Positions 8,156 through 17,287 of a stretch of 64,000 nucleotides of DNA are shown here, piece by piece (the stretch's first letter is position 1; each line of letters opens with the position of its first letter). Source of the stretch: Oscillospiraceae bacterium (GTDB lineage Bacteria; Bacillota; Clostridia; Oscillospirales; SIG627); contig SVQW01000001.1 in assembly GCA_015065085.1 (NCBI GenBank), forward strand, positions 292,258 to 356,257, in the 5' to 3' direction. The notes under the pieces were generated by a model. It saw nothing but the letters and a program-made list of their open reading frames with translations, ran no database searches and was not told where the DNA came from. The translations under genes were made by a program, and so were the position numbers.

Positions 8156-10552
8156 ATGAATTTATCTTTCAATTGGCTTAGTGATTTTGTTGATGTTGAT
8201 AAGCTTCCCGCGCCTAAGCAGTACTGTGATCGTATGACCGATACCGGCTCTAAGGTAGAAGGCTTTGAAATTCTTGGTAACGATATAGAAAATGTTGTTG
8301 TGGGCAGAATTATTTCGACAGAAAAGCACCCCGATGCTGATCGCCTTACCATTTGCCAGATAGCGGTAGGTGAGGGTGATCCTGTTCAGATAGTTACCGG
8401 TGCTTCCAATATTGCAGCAGGCGATTTGGTTCCGGTTGCAAAGGACGGATCCACACTTCCCGGCGGAGTCAAGATTAAAGCAGGAAAACTGCGCGGTGTA
8501 CCTTCAAACGGAATGCTTTGCTCCATTGGTGAACTTAATCTTACGCTTCGTGATGTTCCATATGCTGTTGAAGACGGCATACTCATTCTTCAGGAATCCT
8601 GCGAGGTTGGCGATGATATACGCGATGTTCTTAATCTGTGGGATACTGTTGTTGAATTTGAAATTACTCCCAACAGACCTGATTGCAACTCTATAATTGG
8701 TCTTGCACGCGAAACTGCGGCTTCGTTTGACCTGCCGTTGAATATTAAGGAACCTATGGTTAAGGGCTCGGGTGACGATGTCAATAATTATGTCAGCGTT
8801 GAAGTACGCGATCCTGACCTTTGTCCCAGATATTCCTGTAAGGTTGTAAAGAATGTAAAGATCAAGCCGTCACCCAAGTGGATGCGTTCAAGACTTCGCG
8901 CAATGGGTGTGCGCCCCATAAATAATATAGTTGACATTACAAACTATGTAATGCTTGAATACGGTCAGCCTATGCATGCTTTCGATTATAACTACATCGA
9001 CGGCGGTAAGATAGTAGTCCGCCGTGCTGCTCAAGGCGAAACGGTTACAACTCTTGACGGCAATGTACGTGAGCTTACCACTGATATGCTTACAATAAGC
9101 GACAGCAAAAAGCCGGTAGGCCTTGCAGGTATTATGGGCGGTGAAAACAGCGAAATCAATGAAAATACAACTACTGTTGTGTTTGAATCCGCTAATTTCA
9201 ACGGAACCTCTATCCGTCTTACCTCCCGCGCACTCGGTCTTCGTACCGATGCTTCGGGCAGATATGAAAAGGACATCGATACCGAGTATACCATGCCCGC
9301 ACTTATGCGTGCTTGTGAGCTTGTTGAAATGCTGGAAGCAGGCGATGTGGTTGACGGCTTTATTGATGTTTATCCCGTTAAGTATCAGGAAAGAAAAGTG
9401 GAGTTTTCTCCGGAAAAAATCGATAAGCTTCTCGGTCTTGGTCTCAGCCGTGAAAAAATGGAATCAATCCTTAAGTCTCTCTATTTCAAAATAGAGGGTG
9501 ATTATCTTATTCCTCCGTCTTACCGTGCCGATGTTGAGCAGACTGCGGATATTGCGGAAGAAATTGCCAGAATGTACGGATATAACAATTTCCCCTCAGC
9601 TAACTTCAAATGTGAGGTTAAGCGCGGCAGATACAGCCCCTTGGCTGAATTCCGTAACACTGTGGAGGAGGTTGTTCAGGCGCTGGGACTTTCCGAAATA
9701 CAGACTTATTCTTTCATAAGCCCCAAAACCTTCAATATGCTCAACATGCCAGAAAACGATCCTCGCAGATGTGCAGTTAAGATAATTAATCCTCTCGGCG
9801 AGGATACCAGTGTAATGCGTACAACTGCTGTTGGCTCGATGCTGGAGGTTATTTCTCATAACCGTAATTTCAGAAATCCGGCTGTGTCTCTTTATGAGTT
9901 TGCAAAGACATATATTACCGATAATCCCACACTTTCGGATGGTAATCTTCCCGTAGAGAAAACCTCACTTGTTATGGCGTTTTACGATAACGGCGACTTC
10001 TACGACCTCAAGGGAATGATGGATGCGGTTATGCAGCAAAGCGGTGTGACTAAGTACGAGTATATTTCTTGTGCTGACGATTCTACCTTCCACCCGGGAA
10101 GATGTGCGGTTGTCAAGGATTCGGATAATGTATATGCTACTCTTGGCGAAATACATCCCACTGTACTTAAAAACTATTCTATCGATATCCCTGTATATCT
10201 TGCTGTTGTTGATATTGATCTGCTCTTTGCCAATGCCAAGGTTACAAAGGAGTATAAGCCTCTTCCCAAATTCCCCGCAATTACACGAGACCTTGCGTTC
10301 GTGTGCGATGATTCTGTCGAAATTGGACAGCTTGAAAAATGTATTGCCAAGTATGCAGGTAATAAGCTTGTAGCGGTAACGCTGTTTGATATATTTACAG
10401 GCGCCCGCCTCGGAGAAGGTAAGAAGAGTGTTGCTTTCAGCCTTACACTCAGAGATGACAATAAAACTCTTACCGATGAAGATGCCGACAAAATTACCGC
10501 AAAGGTTATCCGCGGTATGGAATTTGACCATAGCGCAGTCTTGCGCTCGTAA
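8156..10552 (+). CDS. pheT: Phenylalanyl-tRNA synthetase beta subunit
   Basis: PheT pairs with PheS; it carries the editing site that hydrolyses Tyr-tRNA-Phe and the anticodon-binding domain. The 798 residues show the standard order: EMAP/tRNA-binding OB fold with ILSTEKHPDADRLTICQI-like sequence at about 40-60 (here ISTEKHPDADRLTICQ), B1 and B5 domains, the B3/B4 editing module around 205-390, the catalytic-like core (about 480-690), and a C-terminal ferredoxin-fold anticodon-binding domain (about 705-798, beginning KPLPKFPAITRDLAFV). The ribosome binding site AGGAGG overlaps the end of pheS, and the gap is only 12 nt, so the two subunits are made together. An intrinsic terminator closes the unit. 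Confidence 0.96.
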   Translation: MNLSFNWLSDFVDVDKLPAPKQYCDRMTDTGSKVEGFEILGNDIENVVVGRIISTEKHPDADRLTICQIAVGEGDPVQIVTGASNIAAGDLVPVAKDGSTLPGGVKIKAGKLRGVPSNGMLCSIGELNLTLRDVPYAVEDGILILQESCEVGDDIRDVLNLWDTVVEFEITPNRPDCNSIIGLARETAASFDLPLNIKEPMVKGSGDDVNNYVSVEVRDPDLCPRYSCKVVKNVKIKPSPKWMRSRLRAMGVRPINNIVDITNYVMLEYGQPMHAFDYNYIDGGKIVVRRAAQGETVTTLDGNVRELTTDMLTISDSKKPVGLAGIMGGENSEINENTTTVVFESANFNGTSIRLTSRALGLRTDASGRYEKDIDTEYTMPALMRACELVEMLEAGDVVDGFIDVYPVKYQERKVEFSPEKIDKLLGLGLSREKMESILKSLYFKIEGDYLIPPSYRADVEQTADIAEEIARMYGYNNFPSANFKCEVKRGRYSPLAEFRNTVEEVVQALGLSEIQTYSFISPKTFNMLNMPENDPRRCAVKIINPLGEDTSVMRTTAVGSMLEVISHNRNFRNPAVSLYEFAKTYITDNPTLSDGNLPVEKTSLVMAFYDNGDFYDLKGMMDAVMQQSGVTKYEYISCADDSTFHPGRCAVVKDSDNVYATLGEIHPTVLKNYSIDIPVYLAVVDIDLLFANAKVTKEYKPLPKFPAITRDLAFVCDDSVEIGQLEKCIAKYAGNKLVAVTLFDIFTGARLGEGKKSVAFSLTLRDDNKTLTDEDADKITAKVIRGMEFDHSAVLRS

Positions 10553-10560
10553 ATAGCAAA

Positions 10561-10606
10561 AAAACCATAATATAGTGTGCACTCACATTATATTATGGTT
10601 TTTTAA
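10561..10606 (+). terminator. Intrinsic terminator after pheT
   Basis: A 14-bp perfect stem (10561-10574 with 10589-10602) is followed by a T-run; A residues on the other side could make it work in both directions. Confidence 0.85.
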
Positions 10607-10614
10607 AAAAAGTC

Positions 10615-10643
10615 TTGCAATTTTCATAAATCGAGAGTATAAT
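10615..10643 (+). promoter_or_regulatory. Sigma-A promoter of the Gfo/Idh/MocA gene
   Basis: TTGCAA (10615-10620), a 17-nt spacer and TATAAT (10638-10643). Confidence 0.8.
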
Positions 10644-10674
10644 TAATCCAAAATTATATATGGAGGTCTTAACT

Positions 10675-11883
10675 ATGGATATAGTCAGACTTGGTATAAT
10701 CGGTGTGGGAGGCATGGGAACAGCCCATCTTAACTATATCGGTTGTAAACATGAAATTGAGGGCGTTAAGCTTACTGCTATTGCCGACATTGCCCCGGAA
10801 AAACTTGCGGCAGCAAAAAAGAAGCTCGAAAATGAAAACGGCGGAAGTTATGATGTCGCTGTTTTTGAAGATTACGTGTCACTTCTCGATAGCGGACTTG
10901 TTGACGCTGTGCTTATTGCCACACCGCATTATCTGCACCCTGTTATAGGCATTGAAGCTCTCAATCGAGGTATTCATGTCCTTAGTGAAAAACCTATTGG
11001 CGTTTATACCAAAAAGGTTGAAGAACTGTACGAGGTTGCGAAGAAGAGCGGCAAAGTCTTTGGTATTATGTACAACCAGCGTACCGATCCAATGTACAGA
11101 AAAATGCGCGAAATTGTGCAAAGTGGTGAACTGGGAGAACTTAAGCGTATTATTTGGATAATCACCAACTGGTATCGCACACAGTCCTATTACAATTCCG
11201 GCGGATGGCGCGCTACATGGAAAGGCGAAGGCGGTGGTGTTCTGATTAATCAGTGCCCTCACAATCTCGACCTCTGGCAATGGATTACCGGCATGCCCTG
11301 CAGAATAAGAGGTTTTCTTAACGAAGGCCAGTACCACGATATAGAGGTTGAAGATAACGCCACAATATATGCCGAATATGCTAATGGTGCTGTTGGTACA
11401 TTTATAACCACAACCGGTGAGGCCCCCGGTACAAACCGCCTTGAGATTTCCGGTACAAGGGGTAAGCTGGTTTCAGAAAACGCAAAGCTCACTTTTTACC
11501 GCCTAAAGGTTGATGAACGTGAATTCAATGCCAATTCTTCCTCTACAAGTATTACAGGAGAAGATATGGAGGTCATTGATGTTGATTATGGTGAATATAC
11601 CACTCTTAAACAGCATAAAGGCATCACTCAGAATTTCGTCAATGCTATTCTCAAGGGCGAAGAGTTAATTGCACCCGGTTACGATGGCATAAACGGTCTT
11701 ACGATTTCCAATGCCGCAATGCTTTCTTCCTGGACGGATGCATGGGTTAATCTTCCTATCGATAAAGAGCTTTTCCTCAAAAAGCTCAATGAAAAAATAG
11801 AGTGCTCAAAAGAAAAGTCCAATGTGAACGAAAGAGTACTTGATACCGAAGGCACATATGGTGAGCAGAAAAAAATCAACTGA
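10675..11883 (+). CDS. Gfo/Idh/MocA-family NAD(P)-dependent oxidoreductase
   Basis: This 402-residue protein belongs to the family that oxidises or reduces sugars, inositols or sugar derivatives with NAD(P). The Rossmann motif GIIGVGGMGTAHLNY lies near residues 7-21. SEKPIGVYTKKVEEL (about 105-119) carries the signature EKP lysine. The catalytic-region HNLDLWQWITG (about 195-205) contains the conserved His/Asp pair typical of the C-terminal domain. The start is ATG 10675, because GGAGG at 10662-10666 gives 8-nt spacing; the in-frame ATG at 10660 overlaps that site. It stands alone between its own promoter and a terminator, so neighbours do not reveal the substrate. An oligosaccharide-derived sugar is a reasonable guess given the carbohydrate-active proteins elsewhere in the window. 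Confidence 0.9.
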   Translation: MDIVRLGIIGVGGMGTAHLNYIGCKHEIEGVKLTAIADIAPEKLAAAKKKLENENGGSYDVAVFEDYVSLLDSGLVDAVLIATPHYLHPVIGIEALNRGIHVLSEKPIGVYTKKVEELYEVAKKSGKVFGIMYNQRTDPMYRKMREIVQSGELGELKRIIWIITNWYRTQSYYNSGGWRATWKGEGGGVLINQCPHNLDLWQWITGMPCRIRGFLNEGQYHDIEVEDNATIYAEYANGAVGTFITTTGEAPGTNRLEISGTRGKLVSENAKLTFYRLKVDEREFNANSSSTSITGEDMEVIDVDYGEYTTLKQHKGITQNFVNAILKGEELIAPGYDGINGLTISNAAMLSSWTDAWVNLPIDKELFLKKLNEKIECSKEKSNVNERVLDTEGTYGEQKKIN

Positions 11884-11900
11884 ATATGATGTGGATTTTA

Positions 11901-11930
11901 GAAGTCGGGAAGTTTTCCCGACTTCTTTTT
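11901..11930 (+). terminator. Intrinsic terminator after the Gfo/Idh/MocA gene
   Basis: An 11-bp stem (11901-11911 with 11915-11925), a 3-nt loop and five T residues. Confidence 0.92.
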
Positions 11931-12002
11931 ACACAATTTATATAGAAATCTTAATAAATATACTGTATACTGAATGTATAAAATGAATAAGAGGAATATA
12001 AA

Positions 12003-12458
12003 ATGAAGAAATTTTTATTTTTGGTGATATTTATATTGTTAACCATGCTATTTCTTGCTTCTTGCAGTAATGCAGAAAATACAAGCATCGAAAATGGTGA
12101 TATTACTTCGGAAGTGGGGACATCGGGTGCAGTATTTGACCCTAATGCAAAATTTAACACAATCAGCATCATTGTTGACGGTGAGGTTAAATACAGCGGA
12201 AAATATGAAAATAACGAAAGTATTACCGCTTTTGAACTCCTTAAGAAGTTTTGTGAGGATAATGCACTTGAATACGCTCATCTGGATGGTTACGTTAATT
12301 CCATAGCCGGCTATAATAATTCAGCTGAACGCGGTTGGCTGTATTTCTTCAACGGAGAGATGCCGACCGCTCCCGCTTCGGACTATAATATTGTTAAAGG
12401 CTATGACAATACAATAGAGTTTAAGTATATGAAGTACAGCGAAGCTTTCCCGAAATAA
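12003..12458 (+). CDS. DUF4430-domain lipoprotein
   Basis: This 151-residue protein has a lipoprotein signal (lipobox LASC, Cys at about residue 21), a short acidic linker and one domain from about 50 to 148. The segments ITAFELLKKFC, YVNSIAGY and GWLYFFNGE are characteristic of DUF4430, a small fold related to part of transcobalamin/intrinsic factor and found on many Clostridial surface proteins. The family's ligand is not established, although corrinoid binding has been suggested by the relation. The ribosome binding site is GAGGAA just before the ATG. The gene ends 16 nt before the GHL10-amidase fusion, which places it in the same transcript and suggests a cell-surface role. Confidence 0.85.
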   Translation: MKKFLFLVIFILLTMLFLASCSNAENTSIENGDITSEVGTSGAVFDPNAKFNTISIIVDGEVKYSGKYENNESITAFELLKKFCEDNALEYAHLDGYVNSIAGYNNSAERGWLYFFNGEMPTAPASDYNIVKGYDNTIEFKYMKYSEAFPK

Positions 12459-12474
12459 AAGAAAGGAATATTTA

Positions 12475-15400
12475 ATGAAAAGAAGACAAGCGATTTTTTT
12501 ACTGCTCATTTCGTGTTCACTTGTTCTTACGCTATTTCTTGGGTCAATCGTTTATTATTTTACTGCCAATTCCGATGTGACGGGTGCTCTGGCGGAAAAC
12601 GACGATGAAAATACAATTACAGTCGGAAACACTGTCAATGATTTGAATTACATATCCGTCAAGCGCGCCGGCTGTGAAAAAGATAAGGAAATACGTGGTG
12701 TCTGGATTTCAACCGTTTATAACATTGACTTTCCAAGTAAACCGAGTCTTAATAAAATACAGCAGATGGCTGAGCTGAATGCAATAGTTGAAACGGCTAA
12801 GAAATCTAATCTTAACACTATCTTTTTCCAGGTGCGCCCAACTTCCGATGCATTATATAAGTCGGAAATATACCCTACATCCGCATTCCTGACGGGTGAA
12901 CAGGGGGCAACGCTCATGGATGATTTTGATCCGTTGGAATACTTGACAAAAATAGCCCATCAGAATGGTATAAAGCTTCATGCCTGGATTAATCCGTTTC
13001 GCATTACGCCGGGGTCAAAGGCTACCTTCGAGTCAGATGTAAACGCTCTTTCTGAAGATAATCCTGCTGTGGTACATAAAGAGTGGACGGTACCATATGA
13101 AGACGGAAAGCTCTATTTTGACCCGGGAATACCTGAAGTAAGGCAGTTGATTATAGACGGGGCTGTTGAAATAGTAAATAACTACGATGTGGACGGAATA
13201 CACGTAGATGACTATTTCTATCCGTATCCCGTTTACATCACAAATGAAAACGGCAAACGTGTCCCGGCTGAATTTAAAGATGATTACAGTTACGGAAAGT
13301 ACGGCAACGGTGCCGACCGTGGCGACTGGCGACGAGAAAATATCAATGCGTTTGTGCGTGATTTGAAAAACGCAGTTAAGCAGGCGGACAGTGAGTGCGA
13401 ATTTGGCGTTTCCTGCGCGGGTATCTGGGCAAATTCATCTTCTCTTAAGGCTGGCAGCGATACCAATGGTATGCAAAGCTATTTTGATACATATGCAGAT
13501 TCAAAGTACTGGATTGAAAATGGGCTTGTAGATTATATCTGTCCTCAGATTTATTGGGAAATGTCACATAAAACCGCTCCTTTTGATGTGGTTTGCAAAT
13601 GGTGGAGCAGTGTTGTTGATGGTACTGATGTTGATTTGTATATCGGTCATGCACTTTACAAAAATCCTGATTGGAGCGACAAGACAGAGATTGCCCGTCA
13701 GATTGAATTTGCCCGCAGCTGGCATGGATATAAGGGCAGTGTGTTTTTTGGTTTTGACCAGCTTTCCGACAATATTGATGGCATGTGTGACAGAATAGCA
13801 AGTGTGTTTTATGAGGACTATTTTTACCCCGATGTCGATGCTACTGATGAAAGTGTAACATTCGGCAGTCCACACTCGTCTGATTTTGTAAGAGTTGGCA
13901 AAAGTTATATTCTCGGAAAAGCTGATCCGGGATATCCGCTTTATTATAACGGCAAAAAGCTTGCCAAGACAAAAAACGGCTATTTTAATATATATGCTGA
14001 CATAAAAAGTGGCAGTAACAGTTTTAAGTTTACTCAGAATGGCATTGATACCGTTATTACACTAAAAACTGCCGATTCATCCGTAACCCCGAAGGATACT
14101 AACCTCGGCGGTATGATTATCAAAAAAGCTGTACCTACGGCAGATATTATCACTTCTCCCGGAAAGAGCATTTCTATTTCATGTACTGCTCCTGCAGGAA
14201 GTGCTGTTGTAGCTACGTTAGGCGAATTTTCTGTGACTTTAAAACCGCAAGGCAATGTAAAAACGTGGCCTGCCTATGAAGCACAGACCTATGTCGGCGA
14301 ATTTAAGCTTCCCGTGGATGTGCCACAGGACAAAATGACCGATTTGGGAAATATTGTATTTACGGCTAAGCGCTCGGACGAAAGTGCTGATGCTGTCGGC
14401 TCAAGAGTAGTTTTGAAGCCTGATGGCTACAATGCATTTGTGCAGGTTGTTGACGATTATTCGTACCTAAAAATTTCACCCGACTCCAGTTTTTATGATG
14501 ATTATTTGCCTGCATCTGTGGGAATGCGTGATTATGTTGAAAGTCTGGCTAACGGGTATTATAAACTGCGTTTCGGTGGATATATCGCTGAGAAAAATGC
14601 GAATTTTGTCGAAGGCAATCTTTCAGATGGCATGATTATATCTGCAGAGGGGTATTGTGATAATAAATCAACGTCAATAAAGTTTGAGGTGACCGAAAAT
14701 GTGCCTGTGAACGGATTCTGTAAGAATGGTATATTTACACTGGAAATTTATAATGTTGATACGGAACACAATCCCATTATTGAAATGTTTGAAAATCCGC
14801 TGTTTGAAGAAGTTGAGATAAACGCAGACAAGGATAACTGTGTCACATATGCATTTAGGCTTAAAAACGCTGATAATTATTACGGCTTTAATGTTGAATA
14901 TGTAGACGGTTATATAGTTTTAACTTTTAGAAATCCCGTAAAACTCAACCTTGAATCAGATAATCCACTGCGTGGTATTACCGTTATTGTTGACGCAGGT
15001 CACGGCGGAACTGATACAGGCGCCCTGGGATTTGTGTCTGAAGGTGACAGGGCAATGAATGAAAAAGATTTGAATTTGTCTGTGGCAAAAGCGCTTCAAA
15101 AATACTTAGTTGCCTACGGAGCTTCGGTTATTATGACTCGAAGTGATGACACCACTGTTTCGCTTGATGAACGAATGGATTTTCTTAATAAAAATCAAAG
15201 TGATCTTGTAATATCGGTTCATCATAATTCTCTGGAATATACTTCCAATGTCACCCGTGTACGCGGTCTTTTGGGCTTGTGGTGGAATGAAAGCGGACGC
15301 TTGCTTACAAAGAGCATTTCGGCTTCTGCCGCGCAAGGATTGAACAGATATGAACGCACACCTTCCGCTCAGAAGCTTGCAATGTGCCGAAATCATAAGT

Positions 15401-15546
15401 TCCCTTCAACACTCATTGAGCTTGGATTCATTACCTCAGCTGAGGAATATGAGCAAATAACACAGCCTGAAAATGTTGACCTTGCAGGAAAATCACTAGC
15501 AGACGGTGTACTAAACTATTTTGCAGCACAACAGAAGTATATTTAA
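12475..15546 (+). CDS. GHL10-type glycosidase fused to an N-acetylmuramoyl-L-alanine amidase
   Basis: The 1023-residue extracellular protein begins with a short positively charged segment and a single hydrophobic helix (residues 8-30) acting as signal or anchor. Residues about 65-430 are a GHL10/DUF187 (YngK-like) TIM barrel, recognised from EIRGVWISTVYNIDFPS, NTIFFQVRPTSDALY, HAWINPFR, VDGIHVDDYFYPYP and DYICPQIYWE. Residues about 440-820 contain several beta-sandwich modules. Residues about 830-1020 are an Amidase_3 domain with IVDAGHGGTDTGA (zinc His), AMNEKDLN (zinc Glu), VISVHHNS (zinc His) and TLIELGF (catalytic Glu), so the zinc site looks complete. GHL10 proteins are thought to cleave glycan near peptidoglycan, and Amidase_3 cuts stem peptides from muramic acid, so one chain could attack both parts of the wall. 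GAAAGGAAT precedes the ATG. It is cotranscribed with the DUF4430 lipoprotein. Confidence 0.9.
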   Translation: MKRRQAIFLLLISCSLVLTLFLGSIVYYFTANSDVTGALAENDDENTITVGNTVNDLNYISVKRAGCEKDKEIRGVWISTVYNIDFPSKPSLNKIQQMAELNAIVETAKKSNLNTIFFQVRPTSDALYKSEIYPTSAFLTGEQGATLMDDFDPLEYLTKIAHQNGIKLHAWINPFRITPGSKATFESDVNALSEDNPAVVHKEWTVPYEDGKLYFDPGIPEVRQLIIDGAVEIVNNYDVDGIHVDDYFYPYPVYITNENGKRVPAEFKDDYSYGKYGNGADRGDWRRENINAFVRDLKNAVKQADSECEFGVSCAGIWANSSSLKAGSDTNGMQSYFDTYADSKYWIENGLVDYICPQIYWEMSHKTAPFDVVCKWWSSVVDGTDVDLYIGHALYKNPDWSDKTEIARQIEFARSWHGYKGSVFFGFDQLSDNIDGMCDRIASVFYEDYFYPDVDATDESVTFGSPHSSDFVRVGKSYILGKADPGYPLYYNGKKLAKTKNGYFNIYADIKSGSNSFKFTQNGIDTVITLKTADSSVTPKDTNLGGMIIKKAVPTADIITSPGKSISISCTAPAGSAVVATLGEFSVTLKPQGNVKTWPAYEAQTYVGEFKLPVDVPQDKMTDLGNIVFTAKRSDESADAVGSRVVLKPDGYNAFVQVVDDYSYLKISPDSSFYDDYLPASVGMRDYVESLANGYYKLRFGGYIAEKNANFVEGNLSDGMIISAEGYCDNKSTSIKFEVTENVPVNGFCKNGIFTLEIYNVDTEHNPIIEMFENPLFEEVEINADKDNCVTYAFRLKNADNYYGFNVEYVDGYIVLTFRNPVKLNLESDNPLRGITVIVDAGHGGTDTGALGFVSEGDRAMNEKDLNLSVAKALQKYLVAYGASVIMTRSDDTTVSLDERMDFLNKNQSDLVISVHHNSLEYTSNVTRVRGLLGLWWNESGRLLTKSISASAAQGLNRYERTPSAQKLAMCRNHKFPSTLIELGFITSAEEYEQITQPENVDLAGKSLADGVLNYFAAQQKYI

Positions 15547-15552
15547 AATCTA

Positions 15553-15604
15553 ATGCCCGATTTTTAAACAATCGCTTTTAATGTTAAAAATCGGGCATAT
15601 TTGT
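15553..15604 (+). terminator. Probable terminator hairpin after the GHL10-amidase gene
   Basis: A 15-bp perfect stem (15553-15567 with 15584-15598) with a 16-nt loop is followed by only a broken T-rich tract, so termination may be incomplete. Confidence 0.65.
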
Positions 15605-15636
15605 TTCGTGTTATTGCACAAATTATCAAAAAACTA

Positions 15637-15665
15637 TTGACTAACAAAAGATTTTGGAGTAAAAT
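15637..15665 (+). promoter_or_regulatory. Sigma-A promoter of nadB-nadC
   Basis: TTGACT (15637-15642), a 17-nt spacer and TAAAAT (15660-15665). No clear NiaR or NadQ operator was recognised. Confidence 0.8.
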
Positions 15666-15718
15666 AATAGTTAATAAACATATAATTCGACAATCATTTT
15701 ATTGCAGAAAGGCATATT

Positions 15719-17272
15719 ATGCGAAGATATCTTTTCTCCGGAAATATTTCAGAGCTGGACATATTTAAGTACGACGTTTTAGTTATCGGCAGCGGTATTG
15801 CGGGATTGTATTCTGCGCTTCATATTGATGCGAATAAGACGGTAGGACTCATAACAAAGGTTGGTATAGACGAAAGCAATTCCTGGCTGGCACAGGGCGG
15901 GATAGCCGCCGTTATGTCAAAAGAGGACCGATCGGAGCTTCACATTGCTGATACTCTCAAAGCGGGTGCAGGGCTTTGTGACGAAGAAGCGGTAAGAGTC
16001 CTGGTTAACGAAGGACCGGAAAATATTCGTGCGCTTGTTGATATGGATGTACCTTTTGACCTTAACAGTGAAGGTGAACTTGCCATCACTCGCGAGGGCG
16101 GACACAGAATGCGACGTATTGTTCATTGCGGTGGGGATGCGACAGGACGTGAAACAACCAAGCGCCTTGGTGAAATTGTTATGCTTCGTGACAATATCCA
16201 GCCATATTTTCACACTATTCTTGTAGATATTCTTACCGATGACAGCGGTGTCTGGGGAGCAATATGCTACAATCTTGTGCAGCAAAAATATATGCTTTTT
16301 GTATCAGGAAATATAATTCTTGCTACAGGCGGTATAGGTCAGATATATAATTACACCACAAATCCTGTGGGTGCGGTAGGGGATGGCATCGCATGCGCTT
16401 TACGTGCCGGTGCACGGGTTACAAACATGGAAATGATTCAGTTCCATCCTACCACACTGATACCCTATGGAGCGTCTCCTCGACTTTTTCTGATTTCAGA
16501 AGCTGTAAGAGGTGAAGGGGGAGTATTGCGCAACAAAAAAGGCGAGCAGTTCATGAAGGGACGTCACGAAATGGCCGAGCTTGCTCCGCGCGACATCGTT
16601 ACAAGAGGTATACTTGCTGAACTTCGAGAAAGCGGTGATTCCAACGTTTTTCTTGACGTCAGCAGTATGGATAAAGAATTCTTTTCCCATCGTTTCCCTA
16701 CCATATACGCAGAATGCACAAAGCACGGCATCAACCTTCCCGGTGAACCAATACCTGTTCGCCCCGCACAACACTATCTCATGGGCGGCGTGAAAACCAA
16801 TCTTGACGGTATGACTGATTTAACTGGGTTGTATGCCTGCGGTGAGGTCGCTAACACTGGTATTCACGGTGCAAACCGACTGGCATCTAATTCTATGCTT
16901 GAATGCCTCGTATTTGGCAGACGAAGTGCTTTACATATAAATAATAATTTTCGTTCTGTCCCCGAAGTGTATGATTTGGAAGCCGTAAAACGCAATATTA
17001 CTGCTCAAATTTCTGTTTCTCAAATAAAGGTTGAACAAGATAAGCAGAAAATAAAAGATATAATGACCAATAATCTTGGCGCTATACGGCATACTGCCGA
17101 TATGCAAAATGCAAAGAAGGATTTGCTCACTCTTTGGAAGGAATACGATAATATAATTTGCGATACTCCAGAGAAACTGGAACTTGTAAATATGTTTGAG
17201 GTTTCATATAAAGTTATTTGTGATGCACTCGCTCGTAAGGAAAGCGTAGGAGCGCATTACATCGAAGATTGA
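15719..17272 (+). CDS. nadB: L-aspartate oxidase
   Basis: NadB oxidises L-aspartate to iminoaspartate using FAD, the first step of de novo NAD synthesis; under anaerobic conditions fumarate serves as electron acceptor. The 517 residues fit the family. The FAD-binding fingerprint VIGSGIAGLYSALH is at about residues 22-35. SWLAQGGIAAV (about 56-66) is the conserved flavin contact. EGGHRMRRIVHCGGDATG (about 129-146) and the QFHPTTL motif (about 241-247) are NadB/fumarate reductase family marks. GIHGANRLASNSMLECLVF (about 381-399) closes the FAD site. The C-terminal helical domain is complete. Its product is unstable and should pass directly to NadA, but no nadA lies in this window; nadC follows after 15 nt. 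Confidence 0.95.
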   Translation: MRRYLFSGNISELDIFKYDVLVIGSGIAGLYSALHIDANKTVGLITKVGIDESNSWLAQGGIAAVMSKEDRSELHIADTLKAGAGLCDEEAVRVLVNEGPENIRALVDMDVPFDLNSEGELAITREGGHRMRRIVHCGGDATGRETTKRLGEIVMLRDNIQPYFHTILVDILTDDSGVWGAICYNLVQQKYMLFVSGNIILATGGIGQIYNYTTNPVGAVGDGIACALRAGARVTNMEMIQFHPTTLIPYGASPRLFLISEAVRGEGGVLRNKKGEQFMKGRHEMAELAPRDIVTRGILAELRESGDSNVFLDVSSMDKEFFSHRFPTIYAECTKHGINLPGEPIPVRPAQHYLMGGVKTNLDGMTDLTGLYACGEVANTGIHGANRLASNSMLECLVFGRRSALHINNNFRSVPEVYDLEAVKRNITAQISVSQIKVEQDKQKIKDIMTNNLGAIRHTADMQNAKKDLLTLWKEYDNIICDTPEKLELVNMFEVSYKVICDALARKESVGAHYIED

Positions 17273-17287
17273 AGGAGATTACATAAT

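Noticed and set aside
10660-10674. Earlier ATG for the Gfo/Idh/MocA gene
   Set aside because: This ATG overlaps the GGAGG that serves ATG 10675.
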